Shown in pieces: positions 32,491 to 41,293 of a stretch of 64,000 bases of DNA. The stretch spans positions 124,001 through 188,000 of the forward strand of contig CAWJHV010000018.1 of NCBI GenBank assembly GCA_963842795.1, read 5' to 3'. This DNA is from WHSW01 sp963842795 (GTDB lineage Bacteria; Actinomycetota; Thermoleophilia; Solirubrobacterales; 70-9). A program made the translations under genes and the position numbers. The stretch's first letter is position 1; each line of letters begins with the position of its first letter. Below the pieces are notes generated by a model. That model was not told where the DNA came from. It did no database searches and saw nothing but the letters and a program-made list of their open reading frames with translations.

Positions 32491-33971
32491 TCAGTCGAGC
32501 GGCCAGCTGTGCACCGGCTCGTTCGAGTGCATGTGATCGCGGTACGCGACAGTCATCCGGCGCAGCGCCTCGATCCGCTCGAGCTTGCGGTCGTCGGAGA
32601 GCCTGTGGTAGGCGGCGCTCTGCCAGGAGGCGCCGTTGCGCATGGTCGCGCAGCGGCGCTCGATGATCCCCAGCAGCCGGTCGCGGTCGGCGGGGTCGAC
32701 CCCCCACCGGTCGAGCCCGTCGTGGGCGAGCGGCAGCAGCCGGCGCAGGACGAGCTCCGCCGCCGGCACCTCGCCGACGCCCGGCCAGTAGACGGCTGCC
32801 TCGATCCCCTCGCGCGCCGCGGCGTGAAAGTTCTCCTCCGCGGCCGAGAACGACATCCGCGACCACACCGGCCGCTCGTCCTCGGCGAGCACCCGGATCA
32901 GCCCGTAGTAGAAGGCGGCGTTGGCGAGCGTGTCGACCACCGTCGGCCCGGCCGGCAGGACTCGGTTCTCGATCCGCAGGTGCGGGCTGCCGTCGACGAC
33001 CTCGTAGATCGGCCGGTTCCAGCGGTAGATGGTCCCGTTGTGCAGGCGCAGCTCGCCGAGCGCGGGGACGCCGCCGGCCTCGAAGGTCTCCAGCGGGTCC
33101 TCGTCGTCGCAGACCGGCAGCAGGGCCGGGAAGTAGAGCGCGTTCTCCTCGAACAGGTCGAAGATCGAGGTGATCCAGCGCTCGCCGAACCAGACCCGCG
33201 GGCGCACCCCCTGGGCCTTGAGCTCGTCGGGGCGGGTGTCGGTCGCCTGCTCGAAGAGCGCGATCCGGGTCTCCGCCCAGAGCTCGCGGCCGAAGAAGAA
33301 CGGCGAGTTGGCGCCGATCGCGACCTGGATCCCGGCGATCGTCTGGGCGGCGTTCCAGTAGACCGGGAACGCCTCCGGGTCGCAGAGCTGGTGCAGCTGG
33401 ACGCTGGTGCACGCGGCCTCGGGGGCGATCGTGTCGGCGAAGGTCGGAGAGGCGCTCGACCCCGGAGATCGAGATCTCGATGTCCTCGCCGCGGGCGGCG
33501 AAGATCTGCTCGTTGAGCAGCGCGTAGCGGGGGTTGGCGCTGAACGACTCCGCCGTCAGGTGATCCTCGGTGACCGTCGGCAGGATCCCGATCAGCATCA
33601 TGTGGGCGCCCGGCGGTGTTCGCCAGGTCCTCGGCGCTGTTGAGGCTCGCGCGCACCGACCTCTCGAGCTCCGACATCACCGCGCCGCCGAGCAGCCGGG
33701 GTTCGAGGTTGATCTCGACGTTGAACTGGCCGAGCTCGGTCTGGAAGTCGGGGTCGGCGATCGCCTCCAGCGCCGCCGCGTTGACCATCGCCGGGTCGCC
33801 GGCCTCGTCGGTCAGGTTGAGCTCGATCTCGAGCCCGAACGAGCGCCGCTCGGCGTCGAAGCGGGCCTCGGCGAGCAGGCGCGCGAACACGTCGAGGCAG
33901 GCGCGCACCTTCTGGCGGTAGCGCTGGCGATCCTCGCCGCTGAATACCTTCGCCGTGACGTCCTCGCCCAC
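32491..33971 (-). CDS. Glutamate-cysteine ligase family protein (two frameshifts)
   Basis: This is about 493 codons once two breaks are bridged. Residues after GTG 33971 read GEDVTAKVF..., then FGLEIELNLTDEAG and QFNVEINLEPRLLGG, which are ATP-grasp-like carboxylate-amine ligase features. Later parts include SVQLHQLCDPEAF, WFGERWITSIFDLFEEN, LRIENRVLPAGPT and NGASWQSAAYHRL. An extra base in a C/G run near 33610 and a change near 33437 shift the frame. Family members join glutamate to cysteine or a related amine, for a low-molecular-weight thiol or other peptide. The exact product is not determined. It is divergent from the GNAT gene at 34006 with only 34 nt between starts. Confidence 0.75.
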
Positions 33972-34005
33972 GGTCGACCCATCATCCCCGAATAGATTCC
34001 CCGTC

Positions 34006-34429
34006 GTGGCGCTGCCCACCGGATACACGCTCGCCGACGACGTGCCCTCGGTCGAGGAATACCGCCACCTGCGCCGTGCCACCGGCCTCAGCGAGCGCTC
34101 GGCCGCCTCCGCGGCGGCCGGCCTCGCCGGCACCTGGGCGGGCGTCGTCGTGCGCGACGAGCACGGCGCGGCGGTCGGCCTCGGGCGGGTGATCGGTGAC
34201 GGCGGCTGCTTCTTCTAGTGTGGAGGACATGGCGGTGCTCCCCGAGCACCAGCGGCGCGGCATCGGCGACGCGATCCTCACCCGGCTGCTCGAGCGCCTG
34301 CGGGCCGAGGCGCCCGCGGACGCGTGGATCACCCTGTTCGCCGATCCGCCGGGGCGCCGCCTGTACGCGCGGCACGGGTTCGTGCCGACCGAGCCGGGCT
34401 CGGTCGGGATGGCCCTGGCGAGGGACTGA
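34006..34429 (+). CDS. GNAT acetyltransferase (one frameshift)
   Basis: This is a short GNAT protein of about 140 residues. The first part (LPTGYTLADDVPSVEEY through AVGLGRVIGDGGCFF) runs into TAG at 34216. The second part in another frame (VEDMAVLPEHQRRGIGDAIL, with the acetyl-CoA motif QRRGIG) completes the fold to ARHGFVPTEPGSVGMAL. The break is near 34214-34219. TAGATT at 33993-33998 lies 7 nt before the GTG start. The substrate is unknown. Confidence 0.75.
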
Positions 34430-34443
34430 AGCCCGGCGAGCCG

Positions 34444-34812
34444 CTACATGCCGGGCAGGCCGAGCCCGCCGAGCCCGCCCGCGCCGCGCCGCCGCCGAGC
34501 CCGGCGACGCCGCCCATCTTGCTCGCGGCGAGCTCCTGGGCGGCGCGGATCGCCTCGTTGACCGAGGCGAGGACCATGTCCTGGAGCAGCTCCGGCGTCC
34601 TCGGGGTCGATCGCCTCGGGGTCGATCGCGATCTCGAGCAGGCGCAGGTCGCCGCTCATCTTCACCTTCACCATCCCGCCGCCGGCGCTCGCGTCGACGA
34701 CCTCGTCCTTGAGCTTCTCCTGCGCCTCGGCCATCTCGGCCTGCATCTGCTGGGCCTGCTTCATCAGCGCGTTGAGGTCGAAACCACCCGCGCCCTGGGG
34801 GAGCCGCGTCAT
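34444..34812 (-). CDS. ybaB: YbaB/EbfC nucleoid-associated protein (two compensating frameshifts)
   Basis: The start (FDLNALMKQAQQMQAEMAEA) and centre (GGGMVKVKMSGDLRLLEIAI) are typical of the YbaB/EbfC DNA-binding family. The usual continuation DMVLASVNEAIRAAQELAAS is found in a neighbouring frame (about 34500-34595). The correct end GLGGLGLPGM returns to the first frame. The breaks are near 34597 (one extra base) and about 34487. The ATG at 34812 directly follows the dnaX stop (TAGATG), so the two are coupled. Usual length is 105-120 residues. Confidence 0.85.
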   Translation of the reverse strand: MTRLPQGAGGFDLNALMKQAQQMQAEMAEAQEKLKDEVVDASAGGGMVKVKMSGDLRLLEIAIDPEAIDPEDAGAAPGHGPRLGQRGDPRRPGARREQDGRRRRARRRRGAGGLGGLGLPGM

Positions 34813-36563
34813 CTAGATCTCCTTCGCTTCGGCCTCGCCGGCTTCCGGCTCGGGCACGTATTCCTCGGCGTCGAACTCGGTCCGCATCAACTCGATCAGC
34901 TCGTCCTCGCTCATCGCCCCCTCGACCGGCGGCGGCGTCGTCGTCGAGCAGCACGTACACCGGCCGCAACGGCTCCCCCACGATCGTCCTCACGGCGTCG
35001 GCCACCCGCTCGCGCGCGTCCTGCTCCTCGGCCTTGCGCTTGTTGAACGCGGCGGAGGCCGGAAACCCGACCTCGACAACCCCCTCCTCGAGGTCAACGG
35101 CCACCGGCCGCGCGGCGGCAAGGATCTGCCCCAGCAACCCCGACCCCGACTCCCGCACCTGCTCGACGACCCCGGGCCAAAGCCGAACCACCTTCTCCAG
35201 ATCAACCCCATCCGCCACCGCTGTGGCCTGCGAACCCTCCCCTCTCCTTCACCGTCGGCTCCGGGGCGGGCGCGGCCTCGGACGCAGGGGCGGGGTCGGG
35301 GACGCCGGGGAGGACATCCGAGGCGACGGCCCAGCCACTCTCCTCGGCAGCCGGAGCACGCCGAGCCGGAGCCGGGTCCGAGCCGGGGTCCCCCGGCCCC
35401 GCCCCGCCGACGCCAGCCGACGCCTCGAGCCGCTCGATCCGCTCCGCCAAGGCCTCCCGGCCGGCATCGAGCTGCGGCCGAGCACAGCGAAGGAGCGCCA
35501 GCTCGACCGTCATCCGCGGCTCGTCGCCCTCGCGAATATCCGCCAGCGCCTTGGAGAGCACATCGACCGACCGGCCAAGGGTGAGGTCCGAGAGGGACTC
35601 TGCCTGGGAGCGCAGGCGCTCGGGTTCGGCCGCCGTGACCGTGAACGAGTCCGGCGGCTCGCCAAGCGTGCGGACGACGATCAGCTGGCGCAGGTGGGCG
35701 AGCAGGTCGCGGGCGAACTGGGTCACGTCGTGGCCCGAGCGCGCGAGCCGCTCGGTGACCTCGAGCGCGCGCGCGGCCGTCGCCGGCGGCGATCGCGTCG
35801 GCGGCGGAGAGGATCAGCTCGGCGTCGGCGACCCCGAGCACGGCGAGCACGTCGGCGGTCGCGATCTCGTTGCCGCCGTAGGAGACGAGCTGGTCGAGGG
35901 TCCCGAGCGCGTCGCGGAAGCTGCCGGAGGCCGCGCGGGCGACGGCGGCGACGGCGCCCGGCCTCGATCTCGATCGACTCGGCGGCCGAGACGCGGCCGA
36001 TCACCTCGGCGAGCTGCTCGAGCGAGGGGCGCTGGAAGTCGAAGCGCTGGCAGCGGTCGACGATCGTCGGCATCACCTTGTGCGGCTCGGTGGTGGCGAG
36101 GATGAACACCGTGTTCGGCGGGGGCTCCTCGAGCGTCTTCAGGAACGCGTTCCAGGCCTCGCGGGTGAGCATGTGGGCCTCGTCGAGGATGTAGACCTTC
36201 CACCCGCCCGGCGGTCGGGGCGTAGCCGACCCGCTCGCGCAGGTCGCGGATGTCGTCGACCGAGCGGTTCGAGGCGGCGTCCATCTCGATCACGTCGAGC
36301 GAGGTCCCGGCGGCGATCGTGACGCAGGACTCGCACTCGCCGCACGGAGTCAGCGTGGGGCCGTTGACGCAGTTGAGCGAGCGGGCGAGGATCTTCGCCA
36401 GCGAGGTCTTGCCGGTCCCGCGCGAGCCGACGAAGAGGTAGGCGTGATGGACGCGGTCGCGCTCGACAGCGTTCGAGAGCGTGCGCACCACGTGCTCCTG
36501 GCCGACGACCTGATCGAAGGCTTGCGGGCGGTGGCGGCGGTAGAGCGACGTCTCGCCGGTCAC
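34813..36563 (-). CDS. dnaX: DNA polymerase III subunit gamma/tau (about five frameshifts)
   Basis: This is the clamp-loader ATPase subunit. The N-terminus MTGETSLYRRHRPQAFDQVV, Walker A VGSRGTGKTSLAKIL, the zinc-binding CGECESC, Walker B region LDEAH and sensor 1 ILATTEPHKVMPTI are readable in three frames. Breaks are near 36204, 35957, 35785, 35237 and 34938; two of them are a clear extra G in a GGG run. Domain III, a proline/alanine-rich linker and a C-terminal segment follow. dnaX is essential, so these breaks are more likely sequence errors than a pseudogene. It sits 5' to ybaB on the same strand. Confidence 0.9.
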
Positions 36564-36631
36564 CGCGCCGAGTCTACTGGCGGGCCGAGCGGCCGCTTGG
36601 GGGCACTCGGGCGGTCTGCCAGACTGACCCG

Positions 36632-36925
36632 GTGAGCACCGAGGACATCCTCGATCACGGCCGGCGGATCGCCGAGCTCGAGCGCAAGGTGGCCGAGCTC
36701 TACAAGCGGCTCGGCCAGGCCGAGCCGGCCTCCGGGGGCTTCCGCTTCGCCTCGGACGAGCCCGCCTCGGTGGCCGCGAGCGACGACCCGCGGCTGATCG
36801 AGCTGATCCAGTCCGACCAGAAGATCCAGGCGATCAAGCTCTACCGCGAGCTCACCGGGGTCGGGCTGGCCGAGGCCAAGGACGCCGTGGAGCGGCTCGA
36901 GGCGACCTACCGCCCGATCGGATAG
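36632..36925 (+). CDS. Ribosomal L7/L12 C-terminal-like protein
   Basis: This 97-residue protein opens with a coiled-coil helix (DILDHGRRIAELERKVAELY). After a flexible middle comes an L7/L12 C-terminal-domain-like helix pair, QAIKLYRELTGVGLAEAKDAVERLE. True L7/L12 is about 125 residues and has a different N-terminus, so this is a family relative of unknown function, as found in many actinobacteria. The GTG at 36632 is preceded by a CAGACT hexamer. The next gene starts 9 nt after its stop. Confidence 0.75.
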   Translation: MSTEDILDHGRRIAELERKVAELYKRLGQAEPASGGFRFASDEPASVAASDDPRLIELIQSDQKIQAIKLYRELTGVGLAEAKDAVERLEATYRPIG

Positions 36926-36934
36926 GAGCGACCG

Positions 36935-37306
36935 ATGACCTCGATCGCCGCCCGCCTCATCGCCACGGTCGCCCTGGTCGCGGCCGTCGGCGCGGCCGCG
37001 CCCGGCCAACGGCGCCGAGGGCAACAAGGCGAAGTCCAAGATCACGATCGAGCAGGATCGGCGGGGCGGGCGCGTCGGGGAAGGTGAGCTCGCAGCGCGA
37101 GGGCTGCAAGGCCGGGCGCAAGGTGACCCTGTTCATCTACGAGGACTTCGTCTCGATCAAGGTCAAGATCACCTCGTCGAACTCGCAAGGGCAAGTGGCG
37201 GGTGAAGAAGGACCTCGCGCCCGGCAAGTACTTCGCCAAGGTCGACTCGGCCAAGATCGACGGGACCCGCTGCCTCTACGACGTCTCGAAGAACCGGCGC
37301 ATCTGA
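36935..37306 (+). CDS. Small secreted protein of unknown function (about three frameshifts)
   Basis: After ATG 36935 the signal peptide TSIAARLIATVALVAAVGA is clear. Across three frames the mature part reads ANGAEGNKAKSKITIEQ, QREGCKAGRKVTLFIYEDF, VSIKVKITSSNS, KGKWRVKKDLAPGKYFAKVD and TRCLYDVSKNRRI. Breaks are near 36995, 37070 and 37187. Two cysteines (EGCKAG and TRCLYD) suggest one disulfide, and the rest looks like a small beta-sandwich. A GGAG stands before the ATG. Probably exported; no family is recognised. Confidence 0.6.
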
Positions 37307-37386
37307 GCTCCTAGCCTGCTTTCGTTTCCCGCCTGTTTGCTGCGGGTAAGGAGGTGAAGCCGCCAGCGCACGGGGGCGGCGGTCCG

Positions 37387-39903
37387 ATGAGCGAGGGTGG
37401 AAGGGGTCGACAAGACGTGGCCGGGAGGGCCGTTCTCTTCATCGCGATCGCGGTCGCGATCGTGATCGGCGCGGCGGCAACCGTCAGCGCCCAGATCCTC
37501 GGGGGCGGCGGCAACGACGTGAACCTTCCCGGCGGAGTCGGCGTCGACCTGCCGGACGAGAACGGGGGCGGCGGGGTGACGCTCCCCGGCGGCGGGCAGG
37601 TCAACCTGCCCGGCGGCTCGGGCAGCGGAGGCGACTCGGACGTCAACCTCCCCGGCGGCGCGGGCGTCGACCTTCCGGGGGGCGACGACGAACCCGCGGC
37701 GCCGGAGCCCGCGCCGACGACCCCGGTCACCCCCACCACCCCGGCGCCGGCTCCGGCGCCGGATGACGCCCCGGTCGAGGAGACGACCGAGACCCGCGGC
37801 GACCTCCGGCGGCGGAGGTGGCGGCGGCCGCGGCCGCGGGAATCGCGGCGGCAGCGGTCAGCGACGACGACGCTGCCGAGGACGACGGGTCCGAGCACGC
37901 GCCGACCGCGCCGGGCCAGGTCTCCCCGCCGGCGCTTCGCACGCCCGAGCGGCGCGCCGGCCGACACCAACCCCGCGCTGACGATCGCCGACTTCGGCCC
38001 CGCCCCGATCGGGGTCCCGAACTTCGTCATCGACCAGTTCACGATCCCGCCCTTCCTGCTGCCGATCTACCAGGCCTGCGGGACCCAGTACGGGATCCCC
38101 TGGCAGGTGCTCGCGTCGATCAACCGGATCGAGACCGCCTTCGGCACGAACACGAGCGTCTCCACCGCCGGCGCTCTGGGCTGGATGCAGTTCATCCCCT
38201 CGACCTGGCAGATGTACGGGGTCGACGCCAACAACGACAGCCGCAAGGACCCGTACAACCCGGTCGACGCGATCTGCGCCGCCGCCCGCTACCTGAAGGC
38301 GGCCGGGGGCGAGACCGATCTGCGCACCGCGATCTTCGCCTACAACCACGCCGACTGGTACGTCGACGAGGTCCTGCTCTACGCGAACCAGTACGAGCGC
38401 CTGCCCGCCGACCTGGTCGGCTCGCTCACCGGGCTCACCGAGGGCGCCCGCTTCCCGGTCGCCGCCGACTCGCGCTACGCCGACGACATCACCGAGCGCC
38501 GGCTGCTCGAGCGGGTCCAGAACGGGCACACCGTCGGCGCCGAGGTCTCCGACTCGGTCGCCTCGTCGCCGAAGCGGCGCGCGGTCGACGTCTACGCCGA
38601 CGAGGGCTCCCCGGTGCTCGCGGTCAACGACGGCGTGATCGAGAAGATCGGCCACTCCGACGCGCTCGGCGACTACATCGTCCTCCAGGACACCTACGGC
38701 AACCACTACACCTACGCCCAGCTCGGCCGCCGCGCCGAGGTCTACCCGGCGCCGCGCGAGAGCGGGCCGGTGGCGACCGACTACGAGCTGCCCGACGAAG
38801 CGCGCCAGAAGACCTCGGACGGGCGACCGCGGTCCGGTGAACACCGAGGACACGAGCCGGCGGCTGTTCGCGCTTCCCGAACGCCAGCGCGACGCCGAGC
38901 GCCGGCGACATGGGAGCGGACATGGGCGGCGGGCTCGACGAGACCCTGTTCGGCGACTTCCCCAACTTCGAGCGCTTCCGCGCCTACACCAGCGGGATCC
39001 TGCAGTTCAACCGCAAGACCATGGAGCTGCGGCCGCTGCGCGAGGGCTCGCAGGTGGTCGCGGGGACGCTGCTCGGCCGGGTCGGCGACGAGGGCGCCGG
39101 GCTCGCCCCGCACCTCAACTTCTCGATCCGCCCCGCCGGCCGCGGCGCGCCGACGATCGACCCGAAGCCGATCCTCGACGGCTGGAAGCTGCTCGAGGCG
39201 ACGGCGCTCTACCGGGTCGCCGACAAGGACCCGTTCGCCACCGACGCCTCGTCGATCAGCGAGATCCTGCTGCTCTCCAAGGAGCAGCTCGCCCGCCGCG
39301 TCCTCGCCGACCGCGACCTCGAGATCTACGAGTGCGGGCGCCAGGACATCGCCACCGGGCAGATCGACCGGCGGCTGCTGGCGATGCTCGAGTACCTCGT
39401 CGGCCGCGGCTATACGCTCACGATCACCTCGCTCAAGTGCGGCCACTCGACGCTGACCACGTCCGGCAACGTCAGCGAGCACACGATCGGCAGCGCGGTC
39501 GACATCGCCGCGATCAACGGCGTGCCCGTGATCGGGCACCAGGGGCCCGGGACGCTCGCCGAGTCGCTGATCCGCGACCTGCTGCAGCTCCAGGGGACGA
39601 TGGTCCCGCACCAGATCATCTCGCTGATGGACTACTTCGGCGCCGACAACACGTTCGCGATGAGCCGACCACGACGACCACGTCCACGTCGGCTACGCGC
39701 AGGCCTACGGCTCGGCCGCGGGCGCGGGCAGCGCGGCGAACTCGGCCCAGCTCGCCCAGGTGCTCGAGCCGGAGCAGTGGGAGCGGCTGATCGGCCAGCT
39801 CTCCGAGATCGACAACCCGCGGGTCTCGGCCAAGCCGTCCGAGTTCGCGACCCCCGCGCGCAAGGGCGGCAAGCGGGCCTCGCCGGCGCACGAGGCCGAG
39901 TAG
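37387..39903 (+). CDS. Multi-domain peptidoglycan hydrolase: lytic transglycosylase + LytM-like + M15-like (about five frameshifts)
   Basis: The N-terminal membrane segment (AVLFIAIAVAIVIGAAATV) is followed by a glycine/proline repeat region (several VNLPGG units). A lytic transglycosylase domain follows with the catalytic glutamate in NRIETAFG and GALGWMQFIPSTWQMYG. Next is a LytM/M23-like domain (YADEGSPVLAVNDGVIEKIG) lacking the expected zinc histidines, so probably non-catalytic. The C-terminal domain has SEHTIGSAVDIAA and HDDHVHVGY, the zinc motifs of M15-type carboxypeptidases. Breaks are near 37805, 37955, 38826, 38895 and 39667. The start may instead be GTG 37354, but AAGGAG directly abuts it. 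The protein should act on the cell wall outside the membrane. Confidence 0.8.
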
Positions 39904-39935
39904 CGCCGCCGGCGCCGCCGGCGCCGCGTTTGAAG

Positions 39936-40215
39936 AAATGACCGTGCGGGCCCGCTTCGAGAGCGGTCCCCGGGCGTTTTCGTCGCAGTTGGCTCGGGTC
40001 AGGCTTGCCCGCGGCACTTGCCCGCTACCGCTTAAGGCTGCTTCCTTCCGGACCTGACCTGATTCGCGGACGCACATTGCGCGGGACCTGACCGTCAACG
40101 CCGCCTACGGCGTACTGGCCCCGAAGGCCGCGACCCTCAGACGGGCGTTCGGCCCCGCTAGAGCGGATTGCGGGTACAGGGCACCGCTAATTCCCCGCCT
40201 AGCACGGTCGATCGG
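39936..40215 (-). ncRNA. ffs: Signal recognition particle RNA, large (Gram-positive) type
   Basis: On the minus strand the universal SRP motif GGTCAGGTCCGGAAGGAAGC is present (within 40037-40060). The Alu-domain stretch CCGTGCTAGGCGGGG, then GGTGCCCTGTACCCGC and AATCCGCTCTAGCGGGG (about 40140-40209), closely follows the B. subtilis scRNA. The 5' GACCGTGC (40209-40202) pairs with GCACGGTC (39947-39940), closing the molecule at about 275-280 nt. The RNA scaffolds Ffh for membrane protein targeting. Ends are estimated to within about 10 nt. It lies upstream of dnaX on the same strand. Confidence 0.9.
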
Positions 40216-40333
40216 AAGCCTACCGCGGCCGGCCCTTCGAGGCGCGAGCGACCATAACCTGCACGCACCTGCCCGCAGAATCCGCGCCGGGGCGCCTATG
40301 GTCGGGCGCGACCGATGACTGGTCCAGGCACGG

Positions 40334-41293
40334 ATGACCGCAGGGGGGCCGCGGGGCAATGAGCCAGCGCGCGCCATGCCCGCGGGCTGCTCGGCCTCGC
40401 TCGCGGCGGCCACCGGGGTCGCCCTGCTGATCGCCGCGCTCGCCTTTGCGAGCCCGATGCACAGCACCAAGCTCGGCCCGCGGCTGTGCGAGACCACCGG
40501 CGGCGGCAAGTTCGTGCGGATCCCCGGCTTCCCCGGCGAGATGATCGACCGCCGGCTGCTGACCGACATCCGGTGGCTCGCAGAGCCGCTACCCGATCTT
40601 CATCACCGACGGCTACTCGATGGACGACGTCCACGCCGACCAACGGCGAGCACCCGATCGGGCTCGCGCTCGACATCGTCCCCGACAAGGCCGCGGGCGG
40701 GCGCTGGGCCGACATCACGAGGCTCGCGCGCTGGGCCGAGCCGCGCCAGAACCATCCCCGGCTGCCGTTCCGCTGGGTTGGCTACGACGGCGACGCGAAC
40801 CACGGCCGCGGCAACCACCTGCACCTCTCGTGGAGCCACTCCGTGACCCGGCCGGGGCGAGCCGGCGAAGATCGTCGACACGATCCGCTGCCCGGTCCCC
40901 GGCGTCCCGGTGCCGCCCCCGCTGCCACCGACGGAGCCGCCGACGCCGCCCGAGCCGCCTCCCCCACCCCCGCCGACGGGCGGGGCGACGAGCTCGGGAG
41001 CCCACGGGTCGCAGGGCGGACGCGAGCGCGACGGGCAGGCGCGCGGCGGCGACGGCCGTCGGCGTCACCATGGCGGGCGGACGCGCGGCGGCGACGGACG
41101 CCACCCGGGCGGCCGCCGCGATCACCGGGGCAACGGCGCCCGCGACCACGCCGGCGGCATCGGGCACGAGGACCGCAGCCTGCCGCTCTCCGGCGGCGTC
41201 AGCCGCAGCAAGCTGGCACCGGGCCGCGGCGGCCTCGCGCCCGTGGTGCCCGAGACCGACGGCGTCGGGCTCGCCGAGCCGACGTCGCGCTAG
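40334..41293 (+). CDS. Secreted M15-like peptidase with proline-rich tail (several frameshifts)
   Basis: A signal segment (SLAAATGVALLIAALAFASP) follows ATG 40334 (or 40376). Across frames the domain reads GPRLCETTGGGKFVRI, YPIFITDGYSMDDVH, EHPIGLALDIVPD and GRGNHLHLSWSHS. The HxxGxAxD and HxH pieces are the zinc motif of D-Ala-D-Ala carboxypeptidase-like (M15/VanY) proteins. A proline-rich linker and a long Gly/Arg/His-rich tail follow. Breaks are near 40582, 40642, 40860 and possibly 41000. It ends at 41293, overlapping the end of the convergent hydrolase. It probably trims peptidoglycan peptides. Confidence 0.65.

Noticed and set aside
34813..36563. Programmed frameshifting in dnaX to make tau and gamma
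   Set aside because: There are about five breaks, none at an A-rich slippery sequence, and neighbouring genes are broken the same way. Sequence error explains it better.
37307..37386. Cyclic-di-AMP (ydaO-type) riboswitch before the cell-wall hydrolase
   Set aside because: The 80-nt leader is too short and only a small CCCGC/GCGGG stem is visible.
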